From contig JAIROR010000025.1 of NCBI GenBank assembly GCA_031257415.1, forward strand, positions 1 through 10,694: a DNA stretch of 10,694 nt. The letters are read 5' to 3'. Position 1 is the stretch's first letter, and the number at the start of each line of letters is the position of its first letter. The position numbers and the translations under genes were made by a program. Positions 1 through 6,722 of the stretch are shown here, one piece after another. This stretch comes from Holosporales bacterium (GTDB lineage Bacteria > Pseudomonadota > Alphaproteobacteria > RUG11792). Under the pieces are notes generated by a model. That model was not told where the DNA came from and did no database searches. It saw only the letters and a list, made by a program, of their open reading frames with translations.

Positions 1-1023
1 TAACTTGTCATTGCAATCCGGTGCCCCATGAGATAATTCAGCAAAATCCATTCGATTCAGTTCTTCAATCGCTTCATTTGATTTGCGGCCAATCTCTCTA
101 AAGTTCTTGAGCAGCAACAAATACTCCATCTGACAAGCCTCAGTTATTTTAGTTATTTTTACCCACGCCGCTTCGCTTAACTTCTCGTATGGTTCCGACA
201 GCTTCTTGAGTTCCTCCAACTTTTTTTTATGCTCCATAACAACTCCTTTCTCGGAAAGCTTTTCTTCAGGTTTTAAAATATCTTTGAATTTATGAATGTG
301 TTGTGGAGTTCCGGATGGTAGTTTAAAGGTGTTAGTTTTATCTAGTATAGCCAAACTCACAGAGGCATTTTTAATAATCAAAACTCCGACCCTAATTTTA
401 GTTTCTCTTCTAAGATGCCGAATAGCTTCGCTATTGTTGGCTTTTAAAAACCACTGATAAAATGGCATACTTCCCGACATTTGTTCGCGGCACCAGTTAA
501 GTCGCCCCTCTGTCCCCATGGCAGTAATAGTTTTTATACAGCAATCATCGCAACTTGGAGTATAACACACCGGTATTTTTGAGGAACTTCCTAAATCACA
601 TGTCTGTATTTTTGGGTTATCCCTTTTCTCCTCTTTTTCATATTCGGGCTCCTCTTCCAGGTCTTCAAGAAATTCGCGAGCACTGCATATTGGCACTGAT
701 CTGTGAATAGATTCATTCGTATTCTCGACACAGTGGAACGGGCTTAGGCCGAACTCGTCTTCGTTCATTGGAAGATTAGGCGACCTTGTGCAAGTTTCGT
801 TCTCGCCTATTGAATAATTAGGCAATATTGGATAACCCACCAGAGTAGCAGCCGGGCGTTTGTCGCTTAAAACACATTGCCGCATACTTAGGCTCTTCAA
901 ATAATTGAACTGATCTTGGAGAAGCTCAATCTCCTCAGAAATAGGCAAGACTGTGCTAAATCCACTTGCGCTCATTATGTAATTAAGCAAACCCAAGGCA
1001 ACCAAAATATTTATCTTCTTCAT
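1..1023 (-). CDS. Partial secreted Cys-rich protein, unknown function
   Basis: The frame is open on the minus strand from ATG at 1023 to the first base, 341 codons without a stop, so the C-terminus lies outside the window. I do not recognise a family. The N-terminus (MKKINILVALGLLNYIMSAS) is a signal peptide with a plausible cut near residue 21, so export is predicted. The visible part has 12 cysteines, including a tight cluster CYTPSCDDCC in the middle, which for an exported protein suggests disulfide bonds or metal binding. An acidic stretch follows the first third (EDLEEEPEYEKEEK), and the C-terminal visible part is charged and helix-prone, probably coiled coil (HKKKLEELKKLSEPYEKLSE). The start has no clear Shine-Dalgarno sequence, but a good promoter lies just upstream. 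It is divergent from the next secreted-protein gene, sharing a 230-bp intergenic region. The secreted-protein call is an inference from the signal peptide. Confidence 0.82.
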   Translation of the reverse strand, partial: MKKINILVALGLLNYIMSASGFSTVLPISEEIELLQDQFNYLKSLSMRQCVLSDKRPAATLVGYPILPNYSIGENETCTRSPNLPMNEDEFGLSPFHCVENTNESIHRSVPICSAREFLEDLEEEPEYEKEEKRDNPKIQTCDLGSSSKIPVCYTPSCDDCCIKTITAMGTEGRLNWCREQMSGSMPFYQWFLKANNSEAIRHLRRETKIRVGVLIIKNASVSLAILDKTNTFKLPSGTPQHIHKFKDILKPEEKLSEKGVVMEHKKKLEELKKLSEPYEKLSEAAWVKITKITEACQMEYLLLLKNFREIGRKSNEAIEELNRMDFAELSHGAPDCNDKL

Positions 1024-1057
1024 GTTTCGTAATAAAAAAATGCAAAACTCACGGAAC

Positions 1058-1086
1058 AGTATACTATACTTCAACTATTTGCGCAA
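1058..1086 (-). promoter_or_regulatory. Sigma70-like promoter for the leftward gene
   Basis: Read on the minus strand, TTGCGC (1081-1086) and TATACT (1058-1063) are separated by 17 bases. The predicted transcription start is about 25-30 bases upstream of the ATG at 1023. Only motif and spacing support it. Confidence 0.55.
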
Positions 1087-1169
1087 CTTAATAAAAGGTT
1101 TATTGCGCTATAAATATTGTTGAATTGCTCGCAACTTGCCACAGATTTTAGGCATTTTTGGAAACAATA

Positions 1170-1197
1170 TTGATGATTTGGGAAATTAAATTATAAT
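1170..1197 (+). promoter_or_regulatory. Sigma70-like promoter for the gene at 1253
   Basis: TTGATG (1170-1175) and a perfect TATAAT (1192-1197) are 16 bases apart. Transcription would start near 1204, giving a leader of about 50 bases that contains the hairpin at 1213-1230 and a GGAG ribosome-binding site. Confidence 0.6.
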
Positions 1198-1212
1198 ACC
1201 TGCTAGGCAGAA

Positions 1213-1230
1213 AGATCAGTTCAGTGATCT
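1213..1230 (+). promoter_or_regulatory. Small inverted repeat in 5' leader
   Basis: AGATCA (1213-1218) and TGATCT (1225-1230) are perfect complements around a 6-base loop. The element sits between the predicted transcription start and the ribosome-binding site of the next gene. It could be a leader hairpin or an operator half-site pair. Nothing distinguishes these. Confidence 0.35.
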
Positions 1231-1252
1231 ACTTTAATTTATGGAGAATGTT

Positions 1253-2122
1253 ATGAAAAAAATGTTTGTGTTAAAAGTTTTAACAGTTATGACAATTGCG
1301 ACCTCTGCTGGCATGGCCATGGAAAATATGGAAGAAAATAAACTGAGTGATGAAGAAGTCGTCTTTTATGGGACTCTCGCTCGGAGCAAGGCAGAAATTC
1401 CACAAGAAATACTCATCAAGTGTCTAATCGCGCTTAACGCCGTGACGGAAGAAGAAATCGAGAAACATCGCAAGAATAGCACCTTACGTGATTATTATTC
1501 AAAGATGCTAAAAGAACAAGAGGAGGAAAGAAAAATCGTTTATAGACGTTTTAGAGGATCGATTCGCAATTACTATGACGCAAGTGCGAAAGTGCGAATG
1601 GCAGAAGCTTTCCAACATGCGGCAGACGATCCTAGTACACGTAGAACCTACGAAAATTATATTAACATTAAAATGGCATTTCAAGAGAAGTATCTGATAG
1701 ACTTCCATAGTAAATTGAAGCACTTGGTAGGCTTCCATAGTGAATTGAAGTATCTGATAGATCTCCGTAGTGAATTGAAGACATTTGTACGTTGTGTTTT
1801 GTTTAAAATCCTGAGAGATATGGAAGCGGCAATATATTCGTTCTATTCTGAAAGACAATGGCCAATAATGCGGAGATACATTGACGAAGAAAGAGAAAAG
1901 GCGCTAGAAATAACGCTAAAACCTGTGCGGGACCAAATTAGACTTAATGTTAGCATAAATCTAGACGAAGTGAGGCAAATAGCAAATGAAAGGGTTATAG
2001 AGGCAAGGTTAAATCGCCAAGCGAAAGAAGAAGAGGATGATAGAAATGCCAAAGAAGTGGAAAAATTCGATAATATAATAATATTTCTGAAAATTCTAAT
2101 AAAATTACTTAATCAACAGTAA
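1253..2122 (+). CDS. Secreted charged helical protein, unknown function
   Basis: I chose ATG 1253 over the in-frame ATG 1241 because GGAG at 1243-1246 is then a ribosome-binding site at normal distance and the protein begins directly with a signal peptide (MKKMFVLKVLTVMTIATSAG), probably cut after AGMA at residue 22. The product is 289 residues. It is rich in Glu, Lys and Arg and appears almost wholly helical. Residues 147-176 are three tandem decapeptides (YLIDFHSKLK, HLVGFHSELK, YLIDLRSELK). The C-terminus changes from a highly acidic/basic stretch (AKEEEDDRNAKEVEK) to a hydrophobic end (IIIFLKILIKLL), which could be a short membrane or amphipathic helix. I recognise no domain. It has its own promoter and a downstream hairpin, so it is probably monocistronic. 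A role in host interaction is a guess from export and lack of conservation. Confidence 0.82.
   Translation: MKKMFVLKVLTVMTIATSAGMAMENMEENKLSDEEVVFYGTLARSKAEIPQEILIKCLIALNAVTEEEIEKHRKNSTLRDYYSKMLKEQEEERKIVYRRFRGSIRNYYDASAKVRMAEAFQHAADDPSTRRTYENYINIKMAFQEKYLIDFHSKLKHLVGFHSELKYLIDLRSELKTFVRCVLFKILRDMEAAIYSFYSERQWPIMRRYIDEEREKALEITLKPVRDQIRLNVSINLDEVRQIANERVIEARLNRQAKEEEDDRNAKEVEKFDNIIIFLKILIKLLNQQ
1691..1780 (+). repeat. Three 30-bp tandem repeats, in frame
   Basis: Units are 1691-1720, 1721-1750 and 1751-1780, each ending in a nearly constant segment (ccatagt-aaattgaag type). They encode the decapeptide repeats of the secreted protein and keep the reading frame. Units differ by several bases, so the duplication is not brand new. 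Confidence 0.85.
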
Positions 2123-2127
2123 GGCCG

Positions 2128-2158
2128 CCCCAGAGCATTGATTCTGGCAGCTCTGGGG
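2128..2158 (+). terminator. Strong hairpin after the 1253 gene
   Basis: CCCCAGAGC (2128-2136) pairs perfectly with GCTCTGGGG (2150-2158) around a 13-base loop, starting six bases after the stop codon. The position fits a transcription terminator, but the following bases (atattcttcg) are not a clean T-run, so it may instead protect the mRNA 3' end. Confidence 0.55.
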
Positions 2159-2186
2159 ATATTCTTCGCCTAGTCAAGTTTTAAGT

Positions 2187-2214
2187 TTGCCTTTCTTGGT
2201 AATTAAAGTATAAT
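2187..2214 (+). promoter_or_regulatory. Sigma70-like promoter for the gene at 2252
   Basis: TTGCCT (2187-2192) and TATAAT (2209-2214) are 16 bases apart. A second TATAAT at 2216-2221 has no well-spaced partner. Transcription would start near 2221. Confidence 0.5.
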
Positions 2215-2251
2215 ATATAATGGAGCGGGGTGTTATGAAGGTTGCGGGAAA

Positions 2252-2563
2252 ATGGTTATAAAGGGATTGTTAATAGGTTTCATGCTCGTTGCTGCAGCTA
2301 GTGCGGATTACGACGATAAGCTGATAAGCAGTAGTAGCGATGAATCGTTATCCGCCGCTCCCGAAATAAAGCTATTTGAAAAAGAATTGAACGAAATTGT
2401 TAAGTGGATTAAAATTAAAATTGAAAAAGAGGAGAAAACAAAGAGGAGGAAGGAAAAGGTTGAAGCAAAGAATGAAATGGAACAACAAGAAGAGTGGCCA
2501 AAGATGAAGCAAAAAATAATAGAAGAATTTCTAGAAAACATACAAGAAGAAGAGATACTTTAA
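2252..2563 (+). CDS. Small secreted Lys/Glu-rich protein, unknown
   Basis: The product is 103 residues. A signal peptide (MVIKGLLIGFMLVAAASA) is predicted to be cut after residue 18. A short Ser/Asp segment (SSSSDESLS) follows, and the rest is a very highly charged helix from about residue 38 to the end (for example KIEKEEKTKRRKEKVEAKNE). It is likely coiled coil and lacks cysteine. The family is unknown. The start is weakly supported: only GGGAA just precedes ATG 2252. A better-spaced ATG at 2235, behind GGAGCGGGG, opens a different frame that stops after eight codons (MKVAGKWL). A one-base indel between 2241 and 2253 could have moved an older start, or 2235 could be a coupled upstream ORF. 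It has its own promoter and terminator. Confidence 0.68.
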   Translation: MVIKGLLIGFMLVAAASADYDDKLISSSSDESLSAAPEIKLFEKELNEIVKWIKIKIEKEEKTKRRKEKVEAKNEMEQQEEWPKMKQKIIEEFLENIQEEEIL

Positions 2564-2593
2564 ATTCTCTTTTAAACTGTTGAATGGGCCCGA

Positions 2594-2649
2594 TTGCGAG
2601 TGTGTTTACCAATTCTTGAGTGGTGAATGTTTCTCGCAAAACATTTTTT
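2594..2649 (+). terminator. Probable rho-independent terminator
   Basis: TTGCGAG (2594-2600) pairs with CTCGCAA (2633-2639). Inside, TTTACCA can pair with TGGTGAA with one G-T pair. Six T follow at 2644-2649, after AACA. It lies 31 bases after the stop of the small secreted-protein gene. Confidence 0.5.
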
Positions 2650-2850
2650 GTTATAGTAAAAGAGATTATTCAATAGAATAGGGGGTTGACAAAATGGCCG
2701 ACGTGAAGCACATTATTCAATAGTCTCTCCTTGCATCATGGAGAGAAGGCCGCTGAGCCACGGCAGTTCTTTATATAGCTTGCCGAAGATCTTTGAAGTT
2801 TTCCATATGAGAAATATGAGTATTCGGTGTATTGGAAATGAACTTGCCTT
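2650..2850. other. Intergenic region with mini-ORF and inverted repeats
   Basis: There is no credible gene between the terminator and the end of comM. Visible elements are a 12-base direct repeat ATTATTCAATAG (2665-2676, 2712-2723); a nine-codon ORF at 2694-2723 behind AGGGGG (product MADVKHIIQ, ending in the second repeat); a 7-bp perfect hairpin TCTCTCC/GGAGAGA (2724-2730, 2740-2746); and, at 2773-2790, an inverted copy (one mismatch in 18) of the 16-bp tandem unit at the comM stop. The latter may fold with it as a comM transcript 3' structure. Confidence 0.5.
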
Positions 2851-2914
2851 CGGCAGCCTATATCTTCGGCAACCTATATCTTCGGCAACCTATATCTTCA
2901 ACAGCCTATACTGC
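2851..2914. repeat. 16-bp tandem repeat across the comM stop codon
   Basis: Units begin at 2851, 2867, 2883 and 2899, of type cggcaacctatatctt; the last is diverged because it encodes the ComM C-terminus. The stop (minus-strand TAG at 2890-2892) lies in the third unit. Extra units run into the 3' untranslated region, so the ComM end itself was duplicated outward. Since 16 is not a multiple of three, the copies are not coding. Confidence 0.85.
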
Positions 2915-4404
2915 ACTGCCTCTGCGATATGTTTCTTTTCGACTGCTCCGCTTTGCTCCATGTCGGCTATAGTGCGCGAGACACGCAGGACTTTATGGTA
3001 ACCTCTTGCCGAGAGGGCCAACGAGTTCACTGCTTTCTTGAAAAATTCTCTTGTTTCATAGGACATATAGAGGATTTTTTCGAGAACGTTGCTCCTGATA
3101 TTGGCATTGAGATACACACTGTCGTCATCGCTTATCCTTGATCTCTGCACGTTTCTTGCCTTTTCTACTCTCGCTTTTATATCATTGGATGATTCTCTTT
3201 TCCGTTCCTTGAGGAGTTCTGAAACCTTGATATCATTAACATACACGACAATATCAAACCTATCCAATATCGGGCCAGAAATCCTATTTCTATATTCACT
3301 GGCGCACTTCGGGGCCTTTGAGCATTGCTTTTGATAATTTCCGCAATACCCGCATTTGCATGGATTCATTGCGGCAATAAGCTGAATATTAGCTGGATAT
3401 GTTATGTGCTCTCTTGCCCTCGATATTGTGACATTGTGGTTTTCGAGAGGCTGGCGCAGAGCTTCAATGGTTCCCTTTTGAAATTCGGGGAATTCGTCGA
3501 GGAATAATATCCCATTATTGGCAAGTGATATTTCTCCAGGCTTGGCATCGCGTCCTCCTCCAATGATTGAGACCAGAGATGCTGAATTGTGGGGCGATCT
3601 GTATGGAGGAGTATAGATCAAACCATTATCGGGCATATTGCCAGCAATACTGTATACGCATGTCGTTTCTAGGGCCTCCTTGGCAGTTAGATTTGGCAAG
3701 ATTGTTTGCATTCTTTCGGCCATCATTGACTTTCCCGATCCAGGAGGGCCTATCATGAGGACGTTATGTCCGCCACTAGCAGCAATTTCCAAAGCTCTTT
3801 TGGCGAGCTCCTGACCATAAACATCTGCCATATCAATGCCGATGTCTTTCCTCTTGGCGAAGCCATTCGCATCGATAACTGGAGCAGCTATTGGCGATTC
3901 TCCGTTGATGTGGCTCAAGATTGCCGCGAGATCCGGAGCGGCAATTATGCTGTTATTCCCGCCCCAAGCAGCTTCTTTTTCGCATTTTTGCGGACATATT
4001 ATTGACCAGTTGTTTTCGCTTGCCAACATTGAGGCGCAGAGTGTTCCTGATATATACGGCAACAATCCGTCGAGCCCGAGCTCTCCGATAATAACACTGT
4101 TCTCCAACAGGGAAACATCTATAATCTCCATGGTGCCAAGTATTGCGAGAGCTATCGGAAGATCATAATGGGAGCCCCCTTTTGGCAAATCTGCTGGGGC
4201 CATATTGACAACTATTTTCTTAGGAGGCATTCCAAGGCCCATATGGAAAAACGCCGCTCTTATCCTTTCCTTCGCTTCACCAACGGATTTATCTGGCAAG
4301 CCAACAATGCTGAATGATGGAACACCGGGAGAAGCCTGCGCCTCAACAAGAATTTCCATTGGTCGAAGCCCAAGAAAAGCGACAGTCCGCACTTTAGAAA
4401 CCAT
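2890..4404 (-). CDS. comM: ComM/YifB family AAA+ ATPase (Mg-chelatase-like)
   Basis: The product is 504 residues, the normal size for YifB/ComM. I chose ATG 4404 because GGAGG lies four bases upstream and the protein starts MVSKVRTVAFLGL, as in the family. An N-terminal Lon-protease-S5-like domain (about 1-170) is followed by the AAA+ core: Walker A GPPGSGKS at 219-226, Walker B ILFLDEFPEF at 299-308, the cysteine-rich MNPCKCGYCG with further Cys at 361 and 367, and the SGPILDRFD motif at 377-385. The C-terminal helical domain contains LSARGYHKVLRVSRTIADM. In naturally competent bacteria ComM is a hexameric helicase that promotes branch migration during integration of transformed DNA; in many non-competent bacteria the gene is kept with an unclear role in recombination or repair. 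It is divergent from accD and appears intact. Confidence 0.95.
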   Translation of the reverse strand: MVSKVRTVAFLGLRPMEILVEAQASPGVPSFSIVGLPDKSVGEAKERIRAAFFHMGLGMPPKKIVVNMAPADLPKGGSHYDLPIALAILGTMEIIDVSLLENSVIIGELGLDGLLPYISGTLCASMLASENNWSIICPQKCEKEAAWGGNNSIIAAPDLAAILSHINGESPIAAPVIDANGFAKRKDIGIDMADVYGQELAKRALEIAASGGHNVLMIGPPGSGKSMMAERMQTILPNLTAKEALETTCVYSIAGNMPDNGLIYTPPYRSPHNSASLVSIIGGGRDAKPGEISLANNGILFLDEFPEFQKGTIEALRQPLENHNVTISRAREHITYPANIQLIAAMNPCKCGYCGNYQKQCSKAPKCASEYRNRISGPILDRFDIVVYVNDIKVSELLKERKRESSNDIKARVEKARNVQRSRISDDDSVYLNANIRSNVLEKILYMSYETREFFKKAVNSLALSARGYHKVLRVSRTIADMEQSGAVEKKHIAEAVQYRLLKI

Positions 4405-4560
4405 GTAACCTCCATTCTCGCTGTGCTCTAGCTGAGATTCTAACAAAATTGGCTTAATTTTTTGTTAACAACTCATGGGGGATACAAACAAAAAGATGTC
4501 TTTGCTTAAAAGAAGCAGTAATCTATCATATGCATATAGAAGCGATTGTGAATAATCTAT
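4405..4560. promoter_or_regulatory. Divergent comM/accD control region
   Basis: For accD, TTGCTT (4502-4507) and TATCAT (4524-4529) with a 16-base gap form a plausible promoter, with transcription starting near 4536. An AT-rich inverted repeat TAACAAAATT (4441-4450) with AATTTTTTGTTA (4456-4467), two bases bulged, lies in the middle and could be an operator for either gene. I found no convincing comM -10/-35 pair. accD has no visible ribosome-binding site. Confidence 0.35.
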
Positions 4561-5406
4561 ATGAATTGGATAAGCGAGTTCGTCACCCCGAAGATAAAAG
4601 CTCTTATGGAGAAGAAGGGGGAACATGAGAACGGCGAGGTACTGTGGCTGAAGTGCAACGGGTGCAACCGCATGGTGTATATTAAAGAATTGAATGAGAA
4701 TAACAACGTCTGCATCCACTGCAACCACCACTTTCCGCTGCCTGCTGAGCGCAGATTCTCGATTATGTTTGACGACGGGGAATTCAGCAATGTAGAGATC
4801 GTTCAAATCAAGGATGATCCACTGAAGTTTAGGGACAGCAAGAAATACGTTGATAGGCTCAAAGACGCCAGAAAGAAAACCAAATTGGAGGATGCCTGCT
4901 CGATTGGTAGTGGGATGATCGAAGGAAGACCAGCTGTTATATTCGTCATGGACTTTTCATTTATGGGAGGCTCAATGGGCCTTTCCGTCGGCAAGTCATT
5001 TTGCAAAGCCGTTCAATTGGCTATGAACAGGGAGGCAGCCTTCATAACGTTCACGGCGTCGGGAGGAGCTAGGATGCAGGAAGGCATGTTTTCGCTGATG
5101 CAGATGGCCTCGACGGTCGCCTGCCTGACCATGCTCAAGGAAAAGCACCTACCATTCATCAATGTTTTGACGCATCCAACAACGGGAGGAGTCCTTGCTT
5201 CGTTTGCTATGCTCGGAGACATCAATATAGCAGAACCAAAAGCAGTTATAGGATTTGCTGGCGCAAGAGTTATCGAGAAAACATTGAAGCAAACACTGCC
5301 AGATAACTTTCAAAAATCTGAGTTTCTTATGGATCACGGCATGATCGATCTCGTCTTGGAAAGAAAAAAATCAAAGAAACAATCCGAACAATCCTTGTCC
5401 TGCTGA
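4561..5406 (+). CDS. accD: Acetyl-CoA carboxylase carboxyltransferase subunit beta
   Basis: AccD pairs with AccA to transfer the carboxyl group from biotin carboxyl carrier protein to acetyl-CoA, making malonyl-CoA for fatty acid synthesis in the cytoplasm. The N-terminus MNWISEFVTPKIKAL is typical of alphaproteobacterial AccD. The four-cysteine zinc finger is complete (Cys32, 35, 51, 54). The crotonase-like core carries SGGARMQEG (167-175), HPTTGG (205-210) and GFAGARVIEKT (231-241), where many homologues have GFAGPR. The length, 281 residues, is slightly short of E. coli AccD (304) but includes the DHGMIDLVLER end; the Lys/Ser-rich tail is lineage-specific. No Shine-Dalgarno sequence is visible, but the family start matches. 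In many alphaproteobacteria folC follows accD; here a repeat region does, so that linkage is broken. Confidence 0.95.
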   Translation: MNWISEFVTPKIKALMEKKGEHENGEVLWLKCNGCNRMVYIKELNENNNVCIHCNHHFPLPAERRFSIMFDDGEFSNVEIVQIKDDPLKFRDSKKYVDRLKDARKKTKLEDACSIGSGMIEGRPAVIFVMDFSFMGGSMGLSVGKSFCKAVQLAMNREAAFITFTASGGARMQEGMFSLMQMASTVACLTMLKEKHLPFINVLTHPTTGGVLASFAMLGDINIAEPKAVIGFAGARVIEKTLKQTLPDNFQKSEFLMDHGMIDLVLERKKSKKQSEQSLSC

Positions 5407-5682
5407 TGAAGTGAACCAAGGCTCAGGGAGCTTCAAGGAACTGACAATCAAGAATGAAACCGATCCAGGTACCACCTCCTGGGGCGACTTCGGAGAATTG
5501 TTGCTTCCCCTTGTCTTTTGGGCAATTTCTGAACCGATTTCATTAGGTTTTTCTCATGGTTTCGCAAACATACACCAACATCCTCCTGGTTAACCCAGCG
5601 GACTTTCCAGGAAAAGAGAGCCCGCAGGAACAGGTGTCAATAATATGGTAACATGCTTTTTTATTTTTATGCAAGAAAAATT

Positions 5683-5737
5683 TTTGTCCCATCTTTGTCC
5701 CATCTTTGTCCCATCTTTGTCCCATCTTTGTCCCACG
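5683..5737. repeat. Five tandem 11-bp units TTTGTCCCATC
   Basis: Units start at 5683, 5694, 5705, 5716 and 5727; the last ends CG in place of TC. They lie inside copy 1 of the large repeat, directly after an A/T-rich stretch (ttttttatttttatg, gcaagaaaaattt). The 11-base period is close to one DNA turn, which would align protein-binding sites on one face of the helix, as in iterons. Confidence 0.9.
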
Positions 5738-5978
5738 CGAAAAAAATTGGAAATGGAAACAACCGGAGCGGGCACCTGGGGCGACTTCAGAGAATTGTTG
5801 CTTTCCCTGCCTTTTGGGCAATTTCTGAACCGATTTCATTAGGTTTTTCTCATGGTTTCGCAAACATACACCAATATCCTCCTGGTTAACCCAGCGGACT
5901 TTCCAGGAAAAGAGAGCCCACAGGAACAGGTGTCAATAATATGGTAACATGCTTTTTTATTTTTATGCAAGAAAAATT

Positions 5979-6022
5979 TTTGTCCCATCTTTGTCCCATC
6001 TTTGTCCCATCTTTGTTCCATG
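5979..6022. repeat. Four tandem 11-bp units TTTGTCCCATC
   Basis: Units start at 5979, 5990, 6001 and 6012; the last is diverged (TTTGTTCCATG). This is the equivalent array in copy 2 of the large repeat, one unit shorter than the first, showing that unit number varies. Confidence 0.9.
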
Positions 6023-6171
6023 CGAAAAAAATTGGAAATGGAAACAATCGGAGCGGGCACCTGGGGCGACTTCGGAGAATTGTTGCTTTCCCTGCCTTTT
6101 GGGCAATTTCCTTAACAATCTATTAACAAACCACCTATTCCACATCGAAGACGGCTTCCGGATTGACAAAG

Positions 6172-6722
6172 TTAGGAGTCAACCGAAGGAGGCTCTCGCC
6201 GCCGCAGCCGCCGCTGATCTTGTAGAACTTCTCTTCGCTTTTGTAGAACTTTCCTTAGCTGCTGTTCAAGTTCTCGCTGCTATTACCAAAGCTATTCAAG
6301 ATGCCGCCGCCAAAGCTATTCAAAATGCCGCCGCCAAAGCTGCTCAAAATGCCGCCGCTAAAGCTATTCAAAATGCCGCCGCCAAAGCTATTCAAAATGC
6401 CGCCGCCAAAGCTATTCAAGATGCCGCCGCCAAAGCTGCTCCCTCTGTCGTTCAAGCTGTTGAACCCATTGCCGAAAGCTATTGAATCTGTTGCTGACAT
6501 TGCCGTTGAAGTTGAAGTTGTTCAAACTCTTGCTGCTGTCGCAGATAGCGTTGCTGAAGCTGTTCAAGCTGCCGCCGCCAAAGCTGCTCAAAATGCCGCC
6601 GCTAAAGCTATTCAAGATGCCGCCGCCAAAGCTGCTCAAAATGCCGCCGCCAAAGCTATTCAAAATGCCGCCGCCAAAGCTGCTCCCTCTGTCGTTCAAG
6701 TTGTTGAACCCATTGCCGAAAG
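6172..6722 (-). pseudogene. Decayed, expanded 3' part of the Gln-rich gene
   Basis: Downstream of the stop at 6723 the minus strand still reads as Gln-rich coiled-coil protein, but only after frame changes. From 6722 one frame gives QQLERQREQLWRRHFE; near 6570-6480 the same frame returns to the parent sequence (QLEQLQQRYLRQQQEFEQLQ) and again stops at CAATAG (6479-6481). A further shift leads to QRELEQQLRKVLQKRREVLQ and a final TAA at 6172-6174. A segment is duplicated with a 244-bp offset (for example 6432-6515 against 6676-6759), and 244 is not a multiple of three. It contains 24-bp units, six at 6288-6431 and four at 6580-6675, in which GAG-CAG (Glu-Gln) alternates with GAA-TAG (stop). The plus strand is open and Ala-rich here, but only as a shadow. 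The 6112-6171 stretch has no feature I recognise. Confidence 0.55.
6288..6675. repeat. 24-bp minisatellite blocks, duplicated with 244-bp offset
   Basis: Block one has six units (6288-6431) and block two four units (6580-6675) of the type aaagctattcaaaatgccgc plus cgcc. Both blocks are followed by the same sequence (aaagctgctccctctgtcg) at 6432 and 6676, which fixes the 244-bp offset of the larger duplication. Unit variants are mainly gctgctcaa and gctattcaa. Confidence 0.85.

Larger units (their letters stand above)
5478..6111. repeat. ~290-bp direct repeat, 2 full copies plus partial
   Basis: Copy 1 is 5478-5774, copy 2 is 5775-6059 and copy 3 is truncated at 6060-6111; each begins cctggggcgacttc. 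Copies 1 and 2 differ by a few substitutions and by the number of internal 11-bp units, explaining 297 against 285 bases. Both strands have short open frames through the repeat, but none has a ribosome-binding site, signal peptide or known domain, and the frames change with unit number, so I treat it as non-coding. The region 5407-5477, between accD and the repeat, holds nothing I recognise beyond a short palindrome CCAGG/CCTGG (5465-5482) at the left edge. The origin could be a degenerate mobile or regulatory element amplified in tandem. Confidence 0.85.

Noticed and set aside
2929..4408. Several plus-strand ORFs of 60-110 codons within comM
   Set aside because: They are antisense shadows of a clearly conserved gene and lack start signals.
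5543..6169. Minus- and plus-strand ORFs across the ~290-bp repeats (WDKDGTKMGQ and SHLCPIFVPS type peptides)
   Set aside because: The 11-bp period is not a multiple of three, so all frames cycle through the same low-complexity peptides; there are no start signals or recognisable domains.
6172..6722. TAG read as glutamine (stop-codon reassignment), suggested by CAG/TAG alternation
   Set aside because: comM, the TssJ-like gene, tsaB and rimI all end naturally at TAG at the family-expected length, and reading through still meets frame shifts and a TAA TAG pair near 6280.
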